From NCBI GenBank assembly GCA_001776865.1, contig MFDK01000010.1, positions 2,855 to 42,953 on the forward strand: 40,099 bases of DNA. The letters are read 5' to 3'. Both the position numbers and the translations under genes were made by a program. This document shows, piece after piece, positions 8,900 through 18,274 of the stretch. Within the stretch, counting starts at the first letter, position 1, and each line of letters begins with the position of its first letter. Below the pieces are notes generated by a model, which had not been told where the DNA came from, did not search any database, and saw only the letters and a list, made by a program, of their open reading frames with translations. Origin of the DNA: Candidatus Daviesbacteria bacterium RIFCSPLOWO2_01_FULL_37_10. Its GTDB lineage: Bacteria; Patescibacteriota; Microgenomatia; Daviesbacterales; UBA10151.

Positions 8900-10016
8900 A
8901 GAAATTTCACTTTTCAATCTAAAATCAGAATATCTTTTGATAAAACATCAGATAGATAAAGCAATTTCTAAAGTACTTTTAAGCGGTAGCTATAGTCTTG
9001 CAATAGAAGTTGAAAACTTTGAGAAAGAACTTGCAGCATTTATTGGTATTAAATATTGTATAGGAGTTGCCTCCGGTACAGACGCCCTAACGCTGGCTTT
9101 AAAAGCTCTGGATCTTAAGAAAGGAGATGGAGTTTTATTACCTGCTAATGTCTATCCAAGCGCTTTTGGTGTAACTTTGTCAGGAGTGAAACTTCAGCTA
9201 TGCGATGTTGATCCAAACACACTCAATTTATCTGTTGAATCCTTAGAGAAAGTTTGTAATAAAACAACCAAGGCAATAATTACAGTACATCTTTATGGTA
9301 ATCCTGTGAATATGACTGAAGTTATGGCATTTGCAAAAAAAAGAAAACTGTTTGTAATTGAAGACTGTGCTCAAAGTATGGGAGCGATTTTTAGCGGAAA
9401 AAAAACAGGGAGTTTTGGGATTTTAAGTTGTTTTAGCTTTTATCCAACAAAAAATCTTGGTGGTTACGGAGATGGGGGAGCAATATTAACAAATAGTAAA
9501 AAGTTGTATAAAAGAGTAAAAAGTTTAAGAATGTATGGAGAGATTGCGAGATATAAAAGTAATGAGGTAGGTCATAATAGCAGACTAGATGAGATACAAG
9601 CTGCCATACTGCGAATCAAACTTCGGTATGTAAATAGGTGGAATGAAAAAAGACGAAAACTGGCTTTTATCTACCGGGAACAACTTAAGAATTTGCCTGT
9701 AAAGTTGCTTAAGGAAGAGCAGGAAGGAAAAAGTGTTTATCATTTGTTTGTAGTCTATGTAAACAGAAGAAAAGCATTAACACGTTATTTACAAAAGAGA
9801 GGAATTTTGACAGGTATACACTACCCGATTTCTATACATCTGACAGAAGCTTTTAAATACTTAAAATATAAACGCGGAGCTTTTCCCGTATCAGAAAGAT
9901 CGAATAGAAAAATACTATCATTACCTATGCACCCAAATCTTAGAGAGAATCAAGTGATAGAAATCTGTAAGAACATTGAAGATTTTTATCGCAGTAGTTC
10001 TACTGTAAACTCTTGA
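8871..10016 (+). CDS. DegT/DnrJ/EryC1/StrS-family PLP aminotransferase
   Basis: VASGTDALTLALKAL, VIEDCAQSMGA, and FSFYPTKNLGGYGDGGAI with intact PLP Lys. Confidence 0.92.
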   Translation: MKRTKNTIGKEISLFNLKSEYLLIKHQIDKAISKVLLSGSYSLAIEVENFEKELAAFIGIKYCIGVASGTDALTLALKALDLKKGDGVLLPANVYPSAFGVTLSGVKLQLCDVDPNTLNLSVESLEKVCNKTTKAIITVHLYGNPVNMTEVMAFAKKRKLFVIEDCAQSMGAIFSGKKTGSFGILSCFSFYPTKNLGGYGDGGAILTNSKKLYKRVKSLRMYGEIARYKSNEVGHNSRLDEIQAAILRIKLRYVNRWNEKRRKLAFIYREQLKNLPVKLLKEEQEGKSVYHLFVVYVNRRKALTRYLQKRGILTGIHYPISIHLTEAFKYLKYKRGAFPVSERSNRKILSLPMHPNLRENQVIEICKNIEDFYRSSSTVNS

Positions 10017-10042
10017 CTAATATAGAAAACATCGCTTATAAT
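10013..10042 (+). promoter_or_regulatory. Sigma70-type promoter: TTGACT (10013-10018) - 18 nt - TATAAT (10037-10042)
   Basis: Near-consensus hexamers directly upstream of the secreted protein pair. Confidence 0.7.
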
Positions 10043-10070
10043 TTAGGACATTGTCAAATTAGATGGATAC

Positions 10071-10586
10071 ATGTTTAAAATTTATTATCTAACCCTTATT
10101 TTATTAGTTACGAGTTTGTTTACACTATTCTCATCGAATGTTGTGTTTGGGCAACAGGAAGCTACGTCTAGTCAAAAAACTACTTTTGAGGCTTTTTGGC
10201 CGCTTACAGCTGGAAGAACTATGGGTGATCCGCTATATTCTTTAAAGATTTTTAAAGAAAATTTAAGAGGTTTTTTAGTTTTTGGGAGTCCACAGAAAGC
10301 AGATTATGCAGTATTTATTGGAACCAAAAGGGTACTTGAGGCGGATAAACTTATTTCTGATGGTAATAAAGATTTGGCAGATAAAACTTTGGAGAAAGCA
10401 GCTGAACAATTTGATATTGCGGCGAGAAATATAAATGATGCTAAATCAAATAAAAGGTCGCTTGGAAATGTGGAGTACACAATTAAGCCAAGGTTGGAGA
10501 ATTTAATAATTTTAATGTCAAATATACAGACAAATAAAGCAGGGACAGTTTTGCAAAAAATAAAAGACCTTAAGGGTAGTATCTAA
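10071..10586 (+). CDS. Secreted protein, DUF5667-like
   Basis: N-terminal signal peptide ending ...SSNVVFGQQ; FWPLTAGRTMGDPLYSLKIFKENLRGFLVFGSPQKADYAVFIGTKRVLEADKLI, paralogous to next ORF. Confidence 0.6.
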   Translation: MFKIYYLTLILLVTSLFTLFSSNVVFGQQEATSSQKTTFEAFWPLTAGRTMGDPLYSLKIFKENLRGFLVFGSPQKADYAVFIGTKRVLEADKLISDGNKDLADKTLEKAAEQFDIAARNINDAKSNKRSLGNVEYTIKPRLENLIILMSNIQTNKAGTVLQKIKDLKGSI

Positions 10587-10587
10587 T

Positions 10588-11160
10588 ATGCGTGTACATT
10601 TAATAACATTAATCATTTTGAGTATATTTTCTTGTCAGGTAGTTAAGACGGTTAATGCCGAGATAGGTTCTGTTAAAACCCAGGAGACTACTGCGACTTC
10701 AAAAACCTCTGCAACACCTTCGTCCGAGATCAGTTCCTATATCCTTTTTTGGCCCCTAACTGCTGGAAAAACAGAGGGTGACTCACTTTATTTTTTAAAG
10801 ATGGCTAAGGAACAAATAACCGGTTGGTTTATCTTTGGTAATATGAAAAAAGCTGATTATGCATTGTACTTAGGATCAAAAAGGGTTCTTGAGGCGGAAA
10901 AACTTTTGAAAGCCGGGAAAAACGATCTTGCACTTAAAACTCTGGAAAAAGCTATGTCTCGATTTTCTTCTTCATACAAGAATGTAAAAAAAGAATCTGC
11001 TAAAAAACAGATTTCAAAAGATGAAATTAGGAGGGATAGGTTAATTCATATAAAAACTTTGATTGATTTTCTAAAAACTACTTCTTCGGAAGAAACGCGC
11101 CCAGTTCTAGAAAGTGTAAAAGATAGTGCAGATGCAATACTTAGAGATTACCTCCCTTAA
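10588..11160 (+). CDS. Secreted protein, DUF5667-like, tandem paralogue
   Basis: Signal peptide; FWPLTAGKTEGDSLYFLKMAKEQITGWFIFGNMKKADYALYLGSKRVLEAEKLLKAG closely matches the previous ORF. Confidence 0.6.
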   Translation: MRVHLITLIILSIFSCQVVKTVNAEIGSVKTQETTATSKTSATPSSEISSYILFWPLTAGKTEGDSLYFLKMAKEQITGWFIFGNMKKADYALYLGSKRVLEAEKLLKAGKNDLALKTLEKAMSRFSSSYKNVKKESAKKQISKDEIRRDRLIHIKTLIDFLKTTSSEETRPVLESVKDSADAILRDYLP

Positions 11161-11173
11161 TTTGAATCTAATA

Positions 11174-13300
11174 TTACGGATTTACATTGTATAGATTTGT
11201 AAAAGTGTGTACAGAAAATATAATATCAGATAAACTACAAGAATAATTTTTTGGAGGAGTTATCTTAATATATTTTGCCTCATCTCCAGGATACAGATAA
11301 ACAAAATCAGCATCGTATCCAAATATTTCTCTGTCGGAAAAATTATTTATTCCTTCGGCTTTTTGTAAATAATCTATGCCGTCACTGGAAATAGAAATCT
11401 TTGCACCAACCAGAGATTTTTTACATTCTGTATTTGAAAATGTTATTCCCAGTCCTTTAAGATCCTTTTTTTTATCAAGTACGATAATTACTACTTCTTT
11501 ATCCCTATCTCTGATTATTTTGATATTTTGATTTTTTTCAATTTGACTTTCAAAATTTACATCTTTAAGTTGATCTTTGCTATTCTTCCAGATTTTAAGG
11601 AGAGGTATGCCTTCAACGTTTAGGGTATACACAGGATTTAAAAATGAAAGATATTTATATCTAAACGTCTCAGTAAGCGGATCATTTCCTTCTATAAGCA
11701 GCATTTGATATTCGCTTTCCTGATTGTAGCCGCTTCTGTAGTTATTTGAATAATCGATGTCCGCTCTTATTTGTCCCCTTGATAAGTTTTGCCCTAGTCC
11801 GGAAACTAAAGCAAGTTTGGTATTTTTAGTTGCATTCAAATTTAGCCATTTAACCCCTTGTGTATATGCGTTACCATAAGTATTTCCATATCCTGGAAAA
11901 TTACTTTCTGCAGCTCCTTTAAACCCGCCGATAAAGTAATTGAAGTATATATTTTCATTAGGATGTAGTTTTATTAGTACCAAAGATATTGGTATAAATC
12001 CAGAGATAATTAGAACAGATAAAAAAATTGTTACACTCTTTTTATCTAAATGGACTCGGAGCAAAAGTTTTGCTATTAAATTCCTTAAAAAAAGTGCACC
12101 AATTCCGGAAATTATAGCCAAAGGTCCGATAAATTCCATAATTTGTCTTAAGCCTCCGTAAATTGAAGATATTGATAAAGTGACTCTAAGTATTGTAATT
12201 AGAAAAAAGAATAAAATTAAAAGAAGGACATAATTGTTACGTTTTATCCAAAATATGCTAGCAAGTAATCCAGTGGCGAATAAAAAAAGTGAGTAGGGGG
12301 GTGTTGTAAAGAAAATGTATTTTAAAGTGATTAAGTTAGTACACTGCTTCCACCAGGATGGAGTAAGATAAGTATAAGCACATGAAGATCCGCCGATATC
12401 TTTATAGTACCTAAACACCTCTGGTACATTTTTAAGTGGATCCGACCATAATGCCGGCCAGGTTAAAAAGAAAACCAGAAATACGATTACTGGATACAGA
12501 ATAATAGCTATTACCATATTCTTGGAGAGTATTGTCTTAATAGACTTTTTGTTAAACAGGATTTTCCCATAAGTTAAAATCCATGGAAGTAAAATAAATG
12601 GAGCGAATACAAAATTAAATTTTGTACCGAAAGATGCACCTCCGGTAAAGGCTGAGAATATTAGATATTTTGGCTTATTTTTTACTACAGCAAGCCAGAA
12701 TAGATATATCGAGAGAGTAAAAAATGTAGCCATAGGAGGATCTTTAACGTTAAAATGCTGTTCTCCAGCAAGAAGCGGGAAAGTATAAATTGTCAGAACT
12801 GCTATTATGGATGCAAAAGTGCCAAAGGTTTGTTTAGTCCAAATTGAAACTGTTAATGCAAGTATGAAAGTCGTAAATATTGAATATAGATGGTAAGCAG
12901 GAATATCTTCTACCCAGCCGAGTGTTTTAAAAAAAATTGTGTTGCTTAGTGCAAGCATGATTCCGGAAAATGCAGGATGACCGTATACTGCTTTTGCAGC
13001 CCAGCTGTTAAAATCAAGAAGACTGCTTTCATATTCACTAACACGAACTTTTCGGTGTCTATCGCAGATCTCTCCTGTAACATAATCAACTGAAGATGAT
13101 TGATTTTGTGAATTCATGCAGTATTGAGGTGATCCTGCGTAATTAGTTTTTCCGGTCAGCATATATCTGAGATATGCCTGACCCCTTGCAAAGTGTATCG
13201 GGGAATCCCAGTTCATTCCATAGTCATATAAAGTAAAGAGGGCAACTGCGAAAAAAAAGAGTGGTAACCAGACCCAGGAAAAACGCTTAATAAAAGACAT
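11174..13300 (-). CDS. PMT/ArnT-like (GT39/GT83-type) membrane glycosyltransferase, paralogue A
   Basis: DYGMNWDSPIHFARGQAYLRYMLTGK, FNVKDPPMATFF, LHPNENIYFNYFIGGFKGAAESNFPGYGNTYGNAY; multi-TM with soluble C-terminal domain. Confidence 0.75.
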   Translation of the reverse strand: MSFIKRFSWVWLPLFFFAVALFTLYDYGMNWDSPIHFARGQAYLRYMLTGKTNYAGSPQYCMNSQNQSSSVDYVTGEICDRHRKVRVSEYESSLLDFNSWAAKAVYGHPAFSGIMLALSNTIFFKTLGWVEDIPAYHLYSIFTTFILALTVSIWTKQTFGTFASIIAVLTIYTFPLLAGEQHFNVKDPPMATFFTLSIYLFWLAVVKNKPKYLIFSAFTGGASFGTKFNFVFAPFILLPWILTYGKILFNKKSIKTILSKNMVIAIILYPVIVFLVFFLTWPALWSDPLKNVPEVFRYYKDIGGSSCAYTYLTPSWWKQCTNLITLKYIFFTTPPYSLFLFATGLLASIFWIKRNNYVLLLILFFFLITILRVTLSISSIYGGLRQIMEFIGPLAIISGIGALFLRNLIAKLLLRVHLDKKSVTIFLSVLIISGFIPISLVLIKLHPNENIYFNYFIGGFKGAAESNFPGYGNTYGNAYTQGVKWLNLNATKNTKLALVSGLGQNLSRGQIRADIDYSNNYRSGYNQESEYQMLLIEGNDPLTETFRYKYLSFLNPVYTLNVEGIPLLKIWKNSKDQLKDVNFESQIEKNQNIKIIRDRDKEVVIIVLDKKKDLKGLGITFSNTECKKSLVGAKISISSDGIDYLQKAEGINNFSDREIFGYDADFVYLYPGDEAKYIKITPPKNYSCSLSDIIFSVHTFTNLYNVNP

Positions 13301-13317
13301 TGTAATATTATATACTA

Positions 13318-14446
13318 CTAGGTTGCATATAGGGGTTGTTTAGTCCACGATCTAAACACAGAAGTTATTTTTGGATAATTAATTTCACCCTCATCCATTG
13401 AGTTAAACAATATTTGTTTAAACTGTCCTGACCAGCCCTTACGAAGCTCATCAAAGAGCCCATGATATTCATTCACAGCTTGCATCAAGCGATTTATTGA
13501 TAAGAGATATTCCATTTTTTGTTAGTCGGGTTTTTTGAATCGTAAGTACCACCATTTGCTGTAGATCCTTCTAATAATGCCTCTTCTGCTTGATCTGAGA
13601 TTCCTTCAAAATAATTGAGGAGAAACCACCGCAGGAAATAAAAATCAAGAGCTGGAGGAGCTGACTGGCAATATTCAAGATCAAAATAACCGCTCGGTTT
13701 ACCGTTATCATCAACTAGGAAATTTTTTGGATGAATGTCTGTTATAGCAAGTATGGGTTGTAAACTGGAAGTTTTAGTAACATCTTCTAAATCACTTAGT
13801 TCTGATTGGAGAGTATGTTTTAGATAAGCCAATTCATTGGAGTTTAAAGTTCCTAGTTGTTCTGCTCTTTTAATCTTTGGTTCGGTAATTATCCTGATTC
13901 TCTCTGCAAAACTTGTAATGTTTCCGGGTTGTATAATATCTTCTCTAATAATATCACCAAAACTTATAAATTTTACTTTGTGAGCATTCGCCATATCAAA
14001 TCCAATAAACTTGAGTGAATTAAGATATGCTTCTTTTGAAAAATTATTTTTTCAATGTATTCACTCCAGTAAATACCGGGTAGATTCTCAACTATTAAAA
14101 ATGGTGTAGGTGTATCTTCATACATTCCGTAAACTCGAAGGGCTGGTAGGTTTGCTTGCTCTCGAACTAAATCTATTAAATTTCTCTCTCTACTAATTGA
14201 AATAGGACCATTGAATTCAAAATCCCTTCTGATACCGTCGAGGCCAACTCCTCTACCTGACTTTTCAAACCTTGCGATTGATATTAAACCGGCTCGATCT
14301 ACTATTCTGAAGATATAATGTGCTCTGCCTTCTGGAATTAAAGCTATAGATTCAACTTCATGTCCAGTTAATTCAAGTGTTTCTCTAGTTTGGCTCACAA
14401 TATACTCATCAAGAAATATAACATCTTTTGAAAACCCCTCTTGCAT
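13318..14446 (-). pseudogene. Aminoglycoside-phosphotransferase-fold (APH) kinase-like gene split by two homopolymer frameshifts
   Basis: Three consecutive minus ORFs (13973-14446, 13494-13994, 13318-13515) read as one protein if one base is added at each of two homopolymers; ITDIHPKNFLVDDNGKPSGYFDLEYCQSAPPALDF resembles the APH catalytic loop. Confidence 0.7.
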
Positions 14447-14502
14447 AATGTTGGAATTATACTACAATACTTTTTGTAACTCATTGGGGAAGGATTAATG
14501 AA

Positions 14503-15507
14503 ATGAAAATGTATACACCAATTATTACTCAAACGCCGATGAGGATAACTTTGGGGGGTGGAGGGACAGATGTTTTGTGGTATAGCAAGCTTCGAGGTGG
14601 AGCCTGGATATCTGCTGCTATTAATAAATACGTTTATATTTTCTTAAATAAAACTGATGACCCGGATGTTTTAAAAATATTTGACGGAAGCGATTACTAT
14701 GTTGTTAATAATATAAGTGAAATAAAAAACCCGATTGTTTATGAATGTTTAAAACTTTCAGGAGTAAAAAATGGTTTGCAAATTACAACTATTTCCGAAA
14801 TCTCTGGCCGTTCCGGACTTGGCGGATCAGGGGCATTTGAAATAGGGTTACTAAATGCTCTCTTCACATTTCAGAAAAGAAGAATTCCGCCACTTAAGCT
14901 GGGAAACCAAGCTGCAGATATTGAAATAAAAAAACTTAAAAAATCTGTTGGTCCTCAAGATCAATTAATTGCAGCAATTGGCGGAATGAATTATTTTGAA
15001 ATTGATAAAAAAGGTCGGGTGAAAGTAGAACCATTGAAACTGTCTAAACCTACGATCAAAGGCTTGGAAACAAATCTCTTATATTTTAGTACTAGAATAA
15101 ATAGAGATGCAGAGGCAGTTTTAGGGGATCAAAAGAAAAAAGTAGAGAAAGATCCTGAAAAGTCTGCCGTGATAGAATCTTTAGATAGTATAAAAGAGTT
15201 GGGACAAAGAGTTAAGCGATATCTTCTTAATGGGGAGATAAATAAATTTGGTCAGTCTTTACACGAGCACTGGTTAATTAAGAAAACTCTATCCGGAAAA
15301 ATGTCAAACTCAAAAATTGATTACTGGTATGAAAAGGGTATTGATTTTGGAGCACTTGGTGGTAAAATCATGGGAGCTGGTGGTGGTGGATGGTTTGTTT
15401 TCTATGTTAATAAACACCATGAAGGATTTAAAAATAAAATGAATAAGATTGGACTGATTTCTCAGGATGTAAAATTTGATTTTAAAGGGACAAGACTGCT
15501 CACTTAA
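14503..15507 (+). CDS. GHMP kinase, D-glycero-D-manno-heptose-7-phosphate kinase (HddA)-like
   Basis: TPMRITLGGGGTDVLWYSKLRGGAWISAAINKYVY; GRSGLGGSGAFEIGLLNALF; GALGGKIMGAGGGGWFVFY; preceded by a GGGGAAGGA SD-like sequence. Confidence 0.88.
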   Translation: MKMYTPIITQTPMRITLGGGGTDVLWYSKLRGGAWISAAINKYVYIFLNKTDDPDVLKIFDGSDYYVVNNISEIKNPIVYECLKLSGVKNGLQITTISEISGRSGLGGSGAFEIGLLNALFTFQKRRIPPLKLGNQAADIEIKKLKKSVGPQDQLIAAIGGMNYFEIDKKGRVKVEPLKLSKPTIKGLETNLLYFSTRINRDAEAVLGDQKKKVEKDPEKSAVIESLDSIKELGQRVKRYLLNGEINKFGQSLHEHWLIKKTLSGKMSNSKIDYWYEKGIDFGALGGKIMGAGGGGWFVFYVNKHHEGFKNKMNKIGLISQDVKFDFKGTRLLT

Positions 15508-15510
15508 AAT

Positions 15511-16143
15511 ATGGCAAGGAAAAGTTTAAGTGAAAAAATAACTGAAAATACTTCCGGTGCGGAAAGTTTTATTGATGAATATTTGGGAGGTGTTTTGTCT
15601 GCGGTATTTCAACTTTCAAAAAAAGATATTGCCGATTGCATAATATTACTAGCTAACTTAAAAGAGAGAAATGGTAGGTTGTTTTTATTGGGAGTTGGTG
15701 GAAGCGCTGCAAACTGTTCTCACGCGGTTAATGACTTTAGAAAAATTGCGGGGATTGAATCTTATGCTCCAACTGATAATGTTGCAGAGTTAACAGCAAG
15801 AACAAATGATGATGGTTGGGAAACAATTTTTATAAATTGGTTAAAGGGGAGTAATTTAAATAGTAAAGATGCGATTATGGTTCTTTCGGTTGGGGGTGGA
15901 AATTTAGAAAAAAATGTAAGTATAAATATTGTGGAGGCGTTAAAATATGCAAAACAAGTTAAAGCATCTGTGATTGGAATTGTTTCAAGGGATGGCGGAT
16001 ACACTAAGCAGGTGGCAGATGTATGTATCATGATACCTGTTATAAAAGATGAATTTATTACTGCATACGCCGAATCTTTCCAGGTAGTTATTTGGCACCT
16101 GCTAGTTTTTTCACCAGCGCTTAGGGCGATTAAGCCTTATTAA
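15511..16143 (+). CDS. SIS-domain sugar-phosphate isomerase, GmhA-like
   Basis: LFLLGVGGSAANCSHAVNDFRK; MVLSVGGGNLEKNVSINIVEAL; located with HddA/GmhB/NTase genes. Confidence 0.85.
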   Translation: MARKSLSEKITENTSGAESFIDEYLGGVLSAVFQLSKKDIADCIILLANLKERNGRLFLLGVGGSAANCSHAVNDFRKIAGIESYAPTDNVAELTARTNDDGWETIFINWLKGSNLNSKDAIMVLSVGGGNLEKNVSINIVEALKYAKQVKASVIGIVSRDGGYTKQVADVCIMIPVIKDEFITAYAESFQVVIWHLLVFSPALRAIKPY

Positions 16144-16846
16144 AAGTTTTTCTGGCAAGCTCTAATTTTTCTAAATTACCAATATCAACAAAATAGCCTG
16201 TTGTCGGATACGCATACAATGGTTTTTTAGCTTTCAGTAACTTCGGGAAAATATCTGATCCAAAATCAAGTTTTGTATTATCCGGGATTAAGTCAAAAAT
16301 TTCCGGCTCGAAAATATAGAAAGAACCATTCACCCAAATAGATTTATTTTTTAAATCATTTTCTTTAGGCCGCTCAATAAAGCTTATTACTTTATGATTT
16401 TTATCTATGGTTACCATACTTTTAGCATCTTTGCTAATTCTCTTGTATACATTTAAGGTTACAAATGACTTTGATTTTTTGTGAAAACTTATCATTTTCT
16501 TAATATCTAAATCCCTTAAAATATCTCCTGAAGTCACAATAAAAGTATCTTTTATGAATTCCCTGGATATTGAAATTGCACCTGCAGTTCTCAATGGTTT
16601 TTTAGGATCCTCATAAGTATAGGTAATGTTAACTCCAAATTTTGAACCATCACCAAAGTAATTAGTTATTACATCCGGGAGGAAACAGGTTGCGACTATA
16701 AAATCAAAAATGCCATGCTCTTTAAAATGGTTAATAATATGTAAAAGTATTGGTTGACCGCTTACTTCAACCATTGGTTTTGGTATTTTTTCTGTAAGAG
16801 GTTTTAATCTTTCCCCTCTACCTCCGGCAATAATTATGGCTTTCAT
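16130..16846 (-). CDS. Sugar-1-phosphate nucleotidyltransferase (HddC-like)
   Basis: MKAIIIAGGRGERLKPLTEKIPKPMVEVSGQPILLHII; IVTSGDILRDLD; FVDIGNLEKLELAR. Confidence 0.9.
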   Translation of the reverse strand: MKAIIIAGGRGERLKPLTEKIPKPMVEVSGQPILLHIINHFKEHGIFDFIVATCFLPDVITNYFGDGSKFGVNITYTYEDPKKPLRTAGAISISREFIKDTFIVTSGDILRDLDIKKMISFHKKSKSFVTLNVYKRISKDAKSMVTIDKNHKVISFIERPKENDLKNKSIWVNGSFYIFEPEIFDLIPDNTKLDFGSDIFPKLLKAKKPLYAYPTTGYFVDIGNLEKLELARKTFNKA

Positions 16847-16849
16847 ATT

Positions 16850-17404
16850 TTAAATAATATCAAGTGAATCAGATAATTTTCTTACTGTAAAATCAGGTTT
16901 TACATTATATTGTAATAAATAATCTGTCTCTAAATCTTTCGGATCAAGTAAGATGGTTTTAACCCCTGCCAGATATCCTGCTTTTATATCTGATGCCCTG
17001 TCTCCGATTATAAAAGAATCCAGGGGATTAATATTATGGTCACTTATCGCTTTTAAAAGTAACCCGGGTTTTGGCTTTTTACAATTGCATTCTATAGCAT
17101 ATTTTTTGATAATTCCTTTTGGGTGATGGAAGCAATAATAAATACCATCAACTGAAATATTATTTTTATAAAGCAATTCTTTGAATTTTTTTACAAGAGC
17201 ATTTTTTGTATTTTCATCTATTATTCCGAGAGTTACGTCTGGCTGGTTAGAAACTACTATTATTTTATAGCCCTGTTTCTGGAGTTTTTTAATAAAAGGG
17301 ATTGAATTCGGGATTAACTCTAAATCTTTAGGGTTAGTAAGAGCCTCGCCGTTAATATTTTTTACTATAACTCCATCGCGGTCAAAAAAAACAGCTTTGT
17401 TCAT
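16850..17404 (-). CDS. HAD phosphatase, D,D-heptose 1,7-bisphosphate phosphatase (GmhB)-like
   Basis: MNKAVFFDRDGVIVKN; GmhB-type zinc-binding pattern CFHHPKGIIKKYAIECNCKKPKPG; IGDRASDIKAG. Start at 17404 preferred over the longer ORF. Confidence 0.9.
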   Translation of the reverse strand: MNKAVFFDRDGVIVKNINGEALTNPKDLELIPNSIPFIKKLQKQGYKIIVVSNQPDVTLGIIDENTKNALVKKFKELLYKNNISVDGIYYCFHHPKGIIKKYAIECNCKKPKPGLLLKAISDHNINPLDSFIIGDRASDIKAGYLAGVKTILLDPKDLETDYLLQYNVKPDFTVRKLSDSLDII

Positions 17405-17476
17405 GAAATTCATTCTAGCACAGTGGATATACCTATTGCATTTATGATTTCGTTGATGTAAATTTAGGGTATTCAA

Positions 17477-18262
17477 ATGGCACAATCGCTACATTTCAAC
17501 CGCTCTATTTTTATAGACTCCTCAAATATAGAAGAGGTAAAGAGGTGGAATGCAGCAGGTATAATAGATGGAGTTACAACGAATCAGTCCATTATGTTAA
17601 AAGATGGACTAAATATTAAAGATTTCGAAAAAGTGGTTAAATTAATTTGTAAGGAGATGGGTAAAAAACCTGTTTCTGTTGAGATTACAGACAGCAGCGC
17701 TCCTGCTAAAGATATGATAAAAGAGGCGAAACGGATGAACTCTTTTGCTCCTAATGTAGTGGTAAAAGTTCCATTAATTCCGGATACTACTAAGAGTTTG
17801 GAAGTAATACAGGAGTTAATCTCTTTAAATATTGCAATTAATGTGACGGCTATAATGACTTTTGAGCAAATGGTTGTTGCAGCTTTAGCGACGAGAACCA
17901 ATAAACGTACTTCATTTATCTCTCTTTTTTGGGGACGTTCTATGGAAGATCAAGTTAAGTATAGGGGTAGATTTGATTTTATGGCAGACTATAAAAGAGT
18001 TGGACTTGAATCCAGAGTTAATAGTGATCCAAAAAATATTGTAGAGAGTACAGCTGCTTTTTTGAAAGAAGGGGGTTATGAGAACCCGAAAATTATAGTG
18101 GGGAGTATTAGAACTGCAACAATGGTTGGGGAATCTTTTGCTGCTGGAGGTAATATTGTTACAATTACCCCTGAAATTTTGATGTCTATGCTTTTTTCTC
18201 AAAGAACAAAAGAAACAATTGAACAATTTGATTCGGACTGGAAAAAACTTCAAAAAAAGTAG
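17477..18262 (+). CDS. Transaldolase (TalC/FSA-type class I aldolase family)
   Basis: IFIDSSNIEEVKRWNAAGIIDGVTTNQSIM; VVVKVPLIPDTTKSLEVI (Schiff-base Lys context); LNIAINVTAIMTFEQ. Confidence 0.9.
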   Translation: MAQSLHFNRSIFIDSSNIEEVKRWNAAGIIDGVTTNQSIMLKDGLNIKDFEKVVKLICKEMGKKPVSVEITDSSAPAKDMIKEAKRMNSFAPNVVVKVPLIPDTTKSLEVIQELISLNIAINVTAIMTFEQMVVAALATRTNKRTSFISLFWGRSMEDQVKYRGRFDFMADYKRVGLESRVNSDPKNIVESTAAFLKEGGYENPKIIVGSIRTATMVGESFAAGGNIVTITPEILMSMLFSQRTKETIEQFDSDWKKLQKK

Positions 18263-18274
18263 TAAAATCTCCAT

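Noticed and set aside
14503-16143. LPS inner-core (Gram-negative) heptose locus
   Set aside because: No lipid A, Kdo or WaaC/F genes visible; HddA-type GHMP kinase rather than HldE suggests a GDP-activated surface sugar, not ADP-heptose core.
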